Source: Algoriphagus sp. (lineage in GTDB: Bacteria; Bacteroidota; Bacteroidia; Cytophagales; Cyclobacteriaceae). From it: a stretch of DNA of 64,000 nucleotides. Location: positions 1 through 64,000 of the forward strand of contig NZ_JABXIN010000004.1 in the NCBI RefSeq assembly GCF_013373065.1, in the 5' to 3' direction. The notes under the pieces were generated by a model. That model worked only from the letters and a program-made list of their open reading frames with translations, ran no database searches and was not told where the DNA came from. Numbering within the stretch: position 1 is the stretch's first letter; the number at the start of each line of letters is the position of its first letter. Of the stretch, positions 53,563 through 61,203 are shown piece by piece. A program made the translations under genes and the position numbers.

Positions 53563-54834
53563 TTAGATTCTATCAAATCCCAAATAAGGCTGCAAGACTT
53601 TAGGCATCTGAATACCATCTGGTCCTTGGTTATTTTCCAAAATCGCAGCTACGATTCGTGGAAGAGCCAATGCAGATCCGTTTAGGGAATGAGCCAATTG
53701 CGTTTTCTTGTCTTCACCTCGGAATCGTAACTTCAGACGGTTGGTCTGATACGTTTCAAAGTTGGAAACAGAACTCACCTCCAACCAGCGTTCCTGAGCC
53801 GCTGAAAAGACTTCCATATCATAGGTCAGGGCAGAAGTAAAGCCCATATCTCCTCCACAGAGTCGAAGTACCCGGTAGGGAAGTTCTAGCTTTTGCAAAA
53901 GCCCCTGAACATAGGAACTCATCTCTTCCAAAGCCTCATAGGATTTATCTGGATGCGTAATTTGTACTATTTCGACTTTATCAAATTGATGCAGTCTGTT
54001 GAGGCCTCTTACATGTGCACCCCAGCTTCCGGCTTCACGTCGGAAACAAGGTGTATAACCTACGTTTCGAATCGGCAAATCCTCTTCAGAAAGGATCACA
54101 TCCCGATACAAATTGGTGATGGGTACTTCGGCAGTAGGAATCAGGTACAAATTATCAGCGGTTGCATGATACATCTGCCCTTCCTTATCAGGAAGTTGCC
54201 CTGTTCCATAGCCGGAGTCTTCATTGACCAAAATCGGCGGTTGCACTTCCAAAAATCCAGCATTCAAGGCTTCATCCAAGAAGAAATTGATCAAGGCACG
54301 CTGTAATCGGGCACCTTTTCCTTTGTAAACAGGGAAACCCGCCCCGGTGATTTTCACGCCTAGATCAAAATCAATGATGTCATACTTTTTGATCAACTCC
54401 CAATGAGGAAGCTTGTACTCACCCAGTGCTGGGATGGAACCATGCTCCAAAACCACTTCATTGTCTTCTGCGGATTTACCAGCCGGAACAGAGGAATGAG
54501 GGATATTTGGAATGGTATAAAGCAGTGCTTTTAATTCCTCTTCAGCCTTGGAATTTTGCTCATCCAGTTCTTTGATCTCTTGCTTAAGTTGAGCGGTTCG
54601 AGCCTTAATCTGTTCGGCTTCTTCCCGCTTTCCTGACTTCATAAGCATTCCAATTTCTTTGGAAATGCTATTGGATTCGGCCTGAAGCTGATCTCGTTGG
54701 GTTTGGGTAGTCTTTCGCTGATCATCGAGTGCAAGCACCTGATTTAAAAATGACAAGGCATCTGGGAAATTCCGCTTTTGCAAGCCAGCCAAAACCACAT
54801 CAAATTGATCACGAATATGATTTACTAATAGCAT
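53563..54834 (-). CDS. serS: Seryl-tRNA synthetase
   Basis: A 423-residue class II synthetase that charges tRNA-Ser with serine. The N-terminal arm (about 30-100) is the long antiparallel coiled coil that binds the tRNA variable arm (RDQLQAESNSISKEIG...). Motif 2 is FRREAGSWGAHVRGLNRLHQFDKVE with the family's GxxxRGL-type loop (shown in parts as FRREAGSWGAHVRGL), motif 1 sits near LQRALINFFLDEA, and motif 3 appears as GSALALPRIVAAILENNQ. The length is standard. A terminator follows. A consensus -7 box (54860-54867) precedes it. Confidence 0.97.
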   Translation of the reverse strand: MLLVNHIRDQFDVVLAGLQKRNFPDALSFLNQVLALDDQRKTTQTQRDQLQAESNSISKEIGMLMKSGKREEAEQIKARTAQLKQEIKELDEQNSKAEEELKALLYTIPNIPHSSVPAGKSAEDNEVVLEHGSIPALGEYKLPHWELIKKYDIIDFDLGVKITGAGFPVYKGKGARLQRALINFFLDEALNAGFLEVQPPILVNEDSGYGTGQLPDKEGQMYHATADNLYLIPTAEVPITNLYRDVILSEEDLPIRNVGYTPCFRREAGSWGAHVRGLNRLHQFDKVEIVQITHPDKSYEALEEMSSYVQGLLQKLELPYRVLRLCGGDMGFTSALTYDMEVFSAAQERWLEVSSVSNFETYQTNRLKLRFRGEDKKTQLAHSLNGSALALPRIVAAILENNQGPDGIQMPKVLQPYLGFDRI

Positions 54835-54859
54835 GAATACGTTTGGAAATTTTGAGGCA

Positions 54860-54867
54860 CAAAGATA
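54860..54867 (-). promoter_or_regulatory. serS -7 box (Bacteroidota type)
   Basis: On the minus strand, TATCTTTG matches the consensus TAnnTTTG exactly. It lies 26 bases upstream of the serS start codon, leaving a 5-prime leader of about 20 bases. A TTTG at 54881-54884 is too close for a -33 box, so only the -7 element is called. Confidence 0.5.
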
Positions 54868-54872
54868 AGGAC

Positions 54873-55646
54873 TTATCGGACAAAGACCGTCTTGGATACC
54901 GAAGAGAATGGTCCTTCCAACTCGGTTCCATCTTTTCTCAAAAGAGAGATTTTTACCTGATATTCTCCGGAAGGAAGGTTATCCACCCGGACAGGTGCCA
55001 TGTGATCAATTTCATAATGATAATCTCCCACTTCGATTTTTACCATCAGGTCGTCAAGTTTCATATCCCCTCCTAACACCAAAAAATCTATTACCAGCTC
55101 ATCCTCTTCTTCAACGATCTGCTGATTTCTGGGGAAATTGACTGCTAAGTATGGCTCTGCAGAATAGGGAAAAGGCCTAGAATCCCCAACCTGAAAATCC
55201 CGATCCACATAATTTCCGAAATTCTTCAAGGCAAATCCCGATTCATCTACGAGAAAGGCAACGACCCGATAAGTCCCCTCTTCCAATTCCTGCTGGAAAA
55301 TCGGACTTCGATAGCCGATAGGATCATTATTATTTAAGACCATGAAGAGCTTAAACCGATTCGAGGCTTCTTCTTCGTAAGGATAATTTTTGATATTGAA
55401 TTCAAAAGGAACTTTGCCAGGCTTGAAAACCTGATTGCCAAGGGGGGTATACAATTCCAAAATAGCATCCGGATAATCCGGCAGCTCTTCATATTGAAAA
55501 AAGGCTACGTTTGGCCGGGTGCTGACTACCGTTGCTGAATCAATTTGGGCCGGTCCGACGACTTGCTCATTGATCTTCTTGCGGTTTTCGGAACAGGAAA
55601 AAACCATTATTCCCAAAAGGATCAGTGCGAACAGGTTTTTATTCAT
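54873..55646 (-). CDS. Lipoprotein of unknown function
   Basis: A 257-residue protein with a lipoprotein signal (MNKNLFALILLGIMVFSC, Cys 18) and a beta-rich remainder. I do not recognise it. Segments such as AILELYTPLGNQVF, EEGTYRVVAFLVDESGFALK and LPSGEYQVKISLLRKDGTEL suggest one or two beta-sandwich domains of the kind that bind protein or lipid. It ends 38 bases before serS on the same strand; the serS -7 box falls between them, so serS can be transcribed separately. A near-consensus TACCTTTA (minus strand, 55664-55671) lies upstream of the start. Confidence 0.7.
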   Translation of the reverse strand: MNKNLFALILLGIMVFSCSENRKKINEQVVGPAQIDSATVVSTRPNVAFFQYEELPDYPDAILELYTPLGNQVFKPGKVPFEFNIKNYPYEEEASNRFKLFMVLNNNDPIGYRSPIFQQELEEGTYRVVAFLVDESGFALKNFGNYVDRDFQVGDSRPFPYSAEPYLAVNFPRNQQIVEEEDELVIDFLVLGGDMKLDDLMVKIEVGDYHYEIDHMAPVRVDNLPSGEYQVKISLLRKDGTELEGPFSSVSKTVFVR

Positions 55647-55721
55647 AGTGAAGGATTTGAAACTAAAGGTATTATTTTTAGGGCAGAATTTATGCTCATT
55701 AGTATCTAAATCAACTAAAAT

Positions 55722-56699
55722 ATGTCCATCCTTTTCGATGAAATCCCAAGCCTAGACTTAGCGGATTTCTTATCGGGTACTTCCGAACAGAAAGCGGCTT
55801 TCGTCAAGAAATTGAGCGAAGCTTACGAAAACATTGGTTTTGTTGCAATCAAAAACCACGGCTTAAGCCAAGACTTGCAGGATCGACTTTATGCTGCTAT
55901 TAAGAAGTATTTTACTCTTCCTGATGAGGTAAAAGCGAAGTATGAGCGGCCCGAAATCGGCTATCAGAGAGGCTATACCGGAAAAGGCAAAGAACATGCG
56001 AAAGGAAGAAATACAGGTGACTTGAAGGAATTCTACCATGTGGGTCAAGAGCTTTCCTTTATTCCTGATGAAGATCCTGTGAAAAAGGAATATCCAGCCA
56101 ATGTTTGGCCAGAAGAAGTACCTGAATTCAAAGAAGTAGCAATTGAGGCCTTTCAAACGCTAGAAAAAGCCGGAAAAGCCATGTTGCAGGCCATTGCGAT
56201 CAGTCTGGATTTGCCCGAGGATTATTTTGAGGATAAAGTGGCCTATGGAAATTCCATTCTTCGCCAAATCCACTACTTCCCTATCGAAAACCCAGAGGAA
56301 GTCCCAGAGGATGCTGTTCGGGCTGCGGAGCACGGTGACATCAATTTGATCACCTTATTGATGGGTGCTAGTGCCGATGGATTGCAGGTCCTTCGGAAAG
56401 ACGGAAAATGGATTCCAATTACCGCACTTCCTGATCAATTAGTGGTCAATGTGGGAGATATGTTGGAGCGATTGACCAATAAAAAACTGAAATCTACGAT
56501 TCACCGGGTAGTCAATCCCCCACGTGAATTAATGAACACCAGTCGTTTTTCGATCCCTTTCTTTATGCATCCGCGCTCAGAAATGGATCTCACCTGCCTG
56601 GAAAGCTGCATCAGTGCCGAAAATCCAAAGCAGTTTACCGATGCAACAGCTGGTGAGTTTCTGGAGGAGCGACTTCGTGAATTAGGATTGAGAAAATAA
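55722..56699 (+). CDS. Isopenicillin-N-synthase-like 2-oxoglutarate/Fe(II) oxygenase
   Basis: A 325-residue non-haem iron oxygenase. The DIOX N-domain occupies about 1-120 and the jelly-roll 2OG-Fe(II) core about 160-290. The iron triad is visible as the His and Asp of EHGDINLITLL and the His of STIHRVVNPP; the RxS motif (RFSIPFF) that binds 2-oxoglutarate follows. Substrates of bacterial members vary, so none is given. It is followed after 3 bases by a ChrA-type transporter gene on the same strand, so the two are probably co-transcribed. The cytoplasmic location follows from the lack of a signal. Confidence 0.9.
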   Translation: MSILFDEIPSLDLADFLSGTSEQKAAFVKKLSEAYENIGFVAIKNHGLSQDLQDRLYAAIKKYFTLPDEVKAKYERPEIGYQRGYTGKGKEHAKGRNTGDLKEFYHVGQELSFIPDEDPVKKEYPANVWPEEVPEFKEVAIEAFQTLEKAGKAMLQAIAISLDLPEDYFEDKVAYGNSILRQIHYFPIENPEEVPEDAVRAAEHGDINLITLLMGASADGLQVLRKDGKWIPITALPDQLVVNVGDMLERLTNKKLKSTIHRVVNPPRELMNTSRFSIPFFMHPRSEMDLTCLESCISAENPKQFTDATAGEFLEERLRELGLRK

Positions 56700-56702
56700 G
56701 AG

Positions 56703-57899
56703 ATGTCAGTAAAAAGGGTCAGATATTACTTGTTTCTGAAGGACATTCTGGCCCTTTCTCTTACTGCTTTTGGTGGACCTCAGGCATTTTTGGCCATGCT
56801 CCTGGAGCGAATGGTCAAGGACCGAGCCTATATTACGGAAGATGAACTCTGGGAGCTAAATGCCCTTTGCAATATGCTACCGGGACCCTCTTCCACTCAA
56901 TTAGTTTCAGCGATTGGATTTCGCGTAGGTGGCCCCAATTTAGCCTATTTGGCTTTGCTCGTTTGGATCATTCCCGCCACTTTAATCATGACAGCCGCAG
57001 CTGCTTTGATTTATTTTTTACAGGAAAACACACCCGGAGCCCTCAATTTCGCTCGATTTATCCAGCCCATGGCGATTGGATTTATCATATTCGCCGCCCA
57101 AAAAACAATCAGCAAAATGGTTCAAACCACTGAGGCGATGGTCTTGGTGCTGATTTCGACCTTTATTGCATTTTTCTACAGCTCCCCCTTTGTCTTTCCT
57201 GTTCTGTTGATTATCGGTGGTTTAAGTACCTCCATCAAGTATAAAAAACAACCCAAAATGGAGCAAGATGCTCCTCTTCGAATTCAATGGGCTAATTTCT
57301 ACCTCTGGGGAGGGGTTTTGGTATTTGCAGCGATTCTTGGAGCCTTGACCAAATACCAACCCGTGATTCTTTTTGAGAATTTCTATCGAAATGGAAGTCT
57401 GATTTTCGGAGGAGGTCAAGTACTTGTTCCTTACCTCTACACCGAGTTTGTGGATTTCAAAAACTTCCTATCCTCGGAGGAATTCTTGACGGGGTATGCC
57501 ATTTCCCAGGGAATTCCCGGCCCCACCTTTAGTATTTCATCCTTTGTAGGGGCGCTTTCCATGCGGGAATATGGACTTCTGGGGTTCCTTTCAGGTGGAC
57601 TAATCGCTGCAGCAGGTATTTTTCTTCCCGGGATTTTCTTGATTTTCTTTGTGATCCGATTTTGGGATCAATTGAAAGTATATCGGCCGATTCGAGCGGC
57701 TTTGGAAGGAATCAATGCAGTTTCCTGTGGAATGCTCATCGCTGCTGCCTATTTGCTTTTCGAGCCTTTAGAAGCCAACTTTATAAACATTTTCATGATC
57801 CTTGGTGCCTATTCCCTCTTACAATTCACTAAAATCTCTTCTCCTTGGATCATTTTGGGCGGAATTTTGCTAGGAATTATTTCGAATTTGCTGTTTTAA
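56703..57899 (+). CDS. Chromate-type ion transporter (ChrA family)
   Basis: A 398-residue membrane protein with two homologous halves, each with about five or six helices, the long form of the CHR family. The first half carries SLTAFGGPQAFLAML and LPGPSSTQLVSAIGF; the second has FGGGQVLVPYLYT and ISQGIPGPTFSISSFVGAL, the matching PGP signatures. Family members export chromate or other oxyanions, but many are not tied to chromate resistance, so the substrate is only probable. It sits directly after the oxygenase gene. Confidence 0.9.
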   Translation: MSVKRVRYYLFLKDILALSLTAFGGPQAFLAMLLERMVKDRAYITEDELWELNALCNMLPGPSSTQLVSAIGFRVGGPNLAYLALLVWIIPATLIMTAAAALIYFLQENTPGALNFARFIQPMAIGFIIFAAQKTISKMVQTTEAMVLVLISTFIAFFYSSPFVFPVLLIIGGLSTSIKYKKQPKMEQDAPLRIQWANFYLWGGVLVFAAILGALTKYQPVILFENFYRNGSLIFGGGQVLVPYLYTEFVDFKNFLSSEEFLTGYAISQGIPGPTFSISSFVGALSMREYGLLGFLSGGLIAAAGIFLPGIFLIFFVIRFWDQLKVYRPIRAALEGINAVSCGMLIAAAYLLFEPLEANFINIFMILGAYSLLQFTKISSPWIILGGILLGIISNLLF

Positions 57900-57968
57900 T
57901 CAACTCAAGACTTCGGTCTAGGAAACAAGATTAAGCTCAGAGACGTTTTAACATTTCGAATCATTTCC

Positions 57969-57976
57969 TATCTTTC
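57969..57976 (+). promoter_or_regulatory. Possible -7 box before the CBS-nadK genes
   Basis: TATCTTTC differs by one base from the consensus TAnnTTTG and ends 4 bases before the ATG at 57981. If used, the message for the CBS-nadK pair would be leaderless. No clear -33 box was found, and the gap of 81 bases is otherwise featureless, so this is a weak call. Confidence 0.3.
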
Positions 57977-57980
57977 ATTC

Positions 57981-58646
57981 ATGCAGGCCTACGAATTCAT
58001 CAATAATCTCATCCCTCCTCTTAAGCTGAACGATCAGTCAAAGATGGCTTTGAGCTGGATGCAGGAAATTCGTACCAACTTTTTACCTGTAGTTGATAAG
58101 GGGCAGTTTCTGGGCTTTCTAAGTGAAGAAACCATTTTTGATTTGAACAATCCAGAAGCAATTGTTGAAGAAATTACTTTAGAAAAATCAGCATGTTGGG
58201 TTTACTCCGATCAGCATATCTATGATGTTCTCCGGGTAAGCTCAGAGCAGGATTCAAATATTGTAGCAGTTTTGGACCGGGAAATGGCCTATCTGGGGGT
58301 AGTCACTATGGAAGATGCTATTGCCGCAATTGCGGACAGCCTTTCTATTCAGTCCCAAGGTTCGGTTTTGGTGCTATCCATGAATATGACGGATTACAGT
58401 TTGGCAGAAATTGCGCGATTAGCCGAATCCGAAAACACCAAAATCTTGAGTTCCTTTATCAGCAGTGATCCTCTGGATGAAAACAAAATCAAATTAACGC
58501 TCAAGCTGGATAAACCTGAATTGCGGTATATTAAAGCTACGCTTGAACGATTTGGCTATAAGATTTTGGATCATTATCAGGAAGAACAAAAAATAAGCAG
58601 TGAGGAAGACCGAATCGGTAACTTGCTGAGATTTTTAGATATTTAG
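57981..58646 (+). CDS. CBS domain-containing protein
   Basis: A 221-residue protein with a CBS pair (about 1-125: LPVVDKGQFLGFLSEETIF and IVAVLDREMAYLGVVTMEDAIA) followed by an ACT-like segment (about 135-205), an arrangement like AcuB. CBS pairs bind adenine nucleotides. It ends 3 bases before nadK, so a nucleotide-sensing link with NAD phosphorylation is plausible but unproven. In Bacteroidota the order CBS-nadK-DUF6089-uppS-bamA recurs, so this placement supports the organism call. Confidence 0.85.
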   Translation: MQAYEFINNLIPPLKLNDQSKMALSWMQEIRTNFLPVVDKGQFLGFLSEETIFDLNNPEAIVEEITLEKSACWVYSDQHIYDVLRVSSEQDSNIVAVLDREMAYLGVVTMEDAIAAIADSLSIQSQGSVLVLSMNMTDYSLAEIARLAESENTKILSSFISSDPLDENKIKLTLKLDKPELRYIKATLERFGYKILDHYQEEQKISSEEDRIGNLLRFLDI

Positions 58647-58649
58647 CGT

Positions 58650-59525
58650 ATGAAAATCGCGCTGCATGGCCTGACCTTAAAGCATGAATTCTTAAAAGAT
58701 GTCCGGGCCCTCTTTAAATCATTGGAAAATCATGGCTTCGAAATTTTTGTCACTCAGCAATTTGACAGAAATCTCCGCATGCATGGAAAGACTGGCTTGA
58801 AATTTCAAGTCTTGGAAAATCCAAAAGAAATGGAAGCGATGGACTTTCTGATTTCGATTGGAGGAGATGGTACGTTATTGGATTCTGTTTGTCAAGTAGG
58901 CTCCTTTGAAACGCCAATTCTTGGTCTGAATACAGGGCGGCTGGGATTTTTGGCTACCGTTTCTACTGACAAAATCGAGGAGGCAGTGGAGCATTTAGCC
59001 ACTGAAAATTTCCAGATAGAAAACCGTAGTTTGGTTTCTCTTAAGACCAAAAGAAGGTTGTTTGAGGGTTTAAATTTCGGTTTGAATGAATTCACTATTC
59101 ACAAGCGGGATACATCTTCAATGATCACGGTTCATACCTATATCGATGGACGCTATTTGAATAGCTATTGGGCGGATGGCTTAATTGTGGCCACCCCTAC
59201 CGGTTCAACGGGCTATTCTTTGAGTTGTGGCGGCCCCTTGATATCTCCAACGGCCAAAAACTTTGTAATTACACCTGTAAGTCCTCATAATTTAAATGTT
59301 CGCCCAATCATTGTCTCGGATGACAGCGAAATCAGCTTTGAAATTGAGGGAAGAGCAGAACGATTTTTGATTTCACTTGATTCTCGTTCTACCTCTGTTT
59401 CTTCGGAAATGAAATTTAAAATCAAAAAGGAAAAGTTTTTCGCTAAACTCGTCAAGCTGCCTAATTACGATTTTTTTGATACCTTAAGGCATAAATTGAA
59501 CTGGGGATTTGATATGCGAAACTGA
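58650..59525 (+). CDS. nadK: NAD kinase
   Basis: A 291-residue NAD kinase, making NADP from NAD and ATP or polyphosphate. The catalytic GGDGTLLD motif near residue 70, the NTGRLGFLA loop and TPTGSTGYSLSCGGPLI (with the NAD-contacting Asp/Ser/Thr region) are intact. The length is normal for bacterial enzymes. It is placed 3 bases after the CBS gene and before the DUF6089 gene. It has no relation to the pnuC salvage pair other than shared metabolism. Confidence 0.96.
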   Translation: MKIALHGLTLKHEFLKDVRALFKSLENHGFEIFVTQQFDRNLRMHGKTGLKFQVLENPKEMEAMDFLISIGGDGTLLDSVCQVGSFETPILGLNTGRLGFLATVSTDKIEEAVEHLATENFQIENRSLVSLKTKRRLFEGLNFGLNEFTIHKRDTSSMITVHTYIDGRYLNSYWADGLIVATPTGSTGYSLSCGGPLISPTAKNFVITPVSPHNLNVRPIIVSDDSEISFEIEGRAERFLISLDSRSTSVSSEMKFKIKKEKFFAKLVKLPNYDFFDTLRHKLNWGFDMRN

Positions 59526-59627
59526 TCTTCCAGCTGATTTTAATTGAAAAATTGCTTAACAAAGATTAACCCGTCAGATACCAAGCGACGTTTTTTAAAC
59601 GTTAGGTACTTCATAACTTGCATCGTC

Positions 59628-60377
59628 TTGAAAAAGGTAAATTTTCAGATTTCTTCCTTCCTGATTTTATTTTGGTTGCTAGGACTTTTGGGAACCACCC
59701 AAGCGCTAGCTCAGAAATATGAAATCGGAGGGGGTTTGGGTACCACCGCTTATACGGGGGATATCTTGAGAAAAATTGACCTGGACCATTTAGGTCTTCA
59801 CGGCACGTTGTTTGGCAAGAGAAATTTTGACAATGTTTGGTCACTTCGGGTAGGAATCACTGCTGGTACGCTTCGGGCTACGGACAGTGTTCGACCTCTG
59901 GATTTACCTGCAGAACGAAGAGATGCCCGCTTTAGAGGTGGAGTTCTTGAAGGTTCTGCGGTTATGGAATTCAATTTCCTCGACTATTTGAGAAATGATT
60001 CCGAATTCTTCTGGTCTCCCTATGCCTTCTTCGGCATTGGGTATTCCCATTTCTTTATGAAGGGAAATACCTTTGCTTACAATCAATCTGAACGCTACAA
60101 CCTAGGTTCTGTAGTGATCCCTTTTGGTGGTGGAATAAAATATAGAATGAACGATCGCTGGACCTTGATAGTTGAAGCGGGAGTTCGGGCGACCTTTACC
60201 GATTACATCGATAAAATCGATGGAAGCTCACCTCCCATACCCCGATTTGAAGATCCTGCCAATCCAGATATTCCCTTTGGGATTAACTTTGGTAACCCCT
60301 ATGATAAGGACTGGTACTATTTTTTAGGGGTCAGTCTGAGTTACACGATACAGAGCACAAAATGCTACGCCTATTAA
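59628..60377 (+). CDS. DUF6089 family outer-membrane-type beta-barrel protein
   Basis: A 249-residue exported protein predicted to be a small beta-barrel. The frame has no ATG near its start; I take the TTG at 59628, which begins a signal peptide (MKKVNFQISSFLILFWLLGL, cut after ALAQ). An earlier TTG at 59544 would bury the signal 28 residues in. After cleavage, alternating hydrophobic strands such as YEIGGGLGTTAYTGDIL and WTLIVEAGVRATFTDYID are typical barrel strands. It is DUF6089, of unknown function, and always seen beside uppS-bamA in many Bacteroidota, so it may relate to envelope assembly. TAACTTGC at 59614 is a loose match to a promoter box. Confidence 0.78.
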   Translation: MKKVNFQISSFLILFWLLGLLGTTQALAQKYEIGGGLGTTAYTGDILRKIDLDHLGLHGTLFGKRNFDNVWSLRVGITAGTLRATDSVRPLDLPAERRDARFRGGVLEGSAVMEFNFLDYLRNDSEFFWSPYAFFGIGYSHFFMKGNTFAYNQSERYNLGSVVIPFGGGIKYRMNDRWTLIVEAGVRATFTDYIDKIDGSSPPIPRFEDPANPDIPFGINFGNPYDKDWYYFLGVSLSYTIQSTKCYAY

Positions 60378-60459
60378 TTATTTGATCCTTAGGCTAAATA
60401 ATTGGAAAAGAAATAGCATTTTTGTACCTCCAAAATCATAGGCACCCGGACCGGAAGTA

Positions 60460-61197
60460 ATGAAGGAAGTTTTAGACCTAGATCGAATCCCAAAACATAT
60501 TGCAATCATCATGGACGGCAACGGCCGCTGGGCCAGAAAAAAAGGCGCCATGCGGATCTTTGGTCACCGTAATGCCATCCAAGCAGTAAAAGATGCCATT
60601 GAAGGTGCTGAAAATTTAGGTGTTAAATACCTAACCCTCTTTTCTTTTTCAACGGAAAACTGGTCTCGCCCTCAAGAGGAAATCAATGGATTGATGGAGC
60701 TATTGGTAAAAACGATTACCGATGAAGTCCCAATGATGATGAAAAACAATATCCGTTTGGAAAGCATCGGGGATCTGGACAGTCTTCCTCCAACCGCCTA
60801 CGATAAACTGATGGAGGCAAAAAAAATAACCTGTCAAAACGATGGATTGACGGTTATCCTCGCTTTAAGCTACAGCGGACAGTGGGAAATTACCCAAGCG
60901 ACCAAACGCATTGCTCAAAAAATCTCTGAAGGAAAATTGAAAGTGGAAGATATCAATCAACAGTTGGTAGCCGACCATTTAGAAACTGCCGGCATTCCGG
61001 ATCCGGAATTGATGATTCGGACCAGTGGGGAGTATCGAATAAGCAATTTTCTGCTATGGCAATTGGCCTACACGGAACTTCATTTTACGCCCGTGTTATG
61101 GCCGGATTTCAGAAGAGAACACCTGGTCGCAGCCATTCTTGACTATCAGAAACGAGAGCGAAGATTTGGTAAAACCGGGGAGCAGATTAAATCTTAA
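60460..61197 (+). CDS. uppS: Isoprenyl transferase (undecaprenyl diphosphate synthase)
   Basis: A 245-residue cis-prenyltransferase that builds undecaprenyl diphosphate, the lipid carrier for peptidoglycan. The catalytic D19 lies in IIMDGNGRWARKKG, and the family motifs TLFSFSTENWSRP, LALSYSGQWEI and DPELMIRTSGEYRISNFLLWQ-type region (DPELMIRTSGE) are intact, including the R-x-S-G-E-x-R-I-SNF diphosphate loop. The length is standard. It stands 7 bases before the bamA start. A weak TTG (60402) and TACC (60425) pair could be its promoter. Confidence 0.97.
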   Translation: MKEVLDLDRIPKHIAIIMDGNGRWARKKGAMRIFGHRNAIQAVKDAIEGAENLGVKYLTLFSFSTENWSRPQEEINGLMELLVKTITDEVPMMMKNNIRLESIGDLDSLPPTAYDKLMEAKKITCQNDGLTVILALSYSGQWEITQATKRIAQKISEGKLKVEDINQQLVADHLETAGIPDPELMIRTSGEYRISNFLLWQLAYTELHFTPVLWPDFRREHLVAAILDYQKRERRFGKTGEQIKS

Positions 61198-61203
61198 GTT
61201 TTG

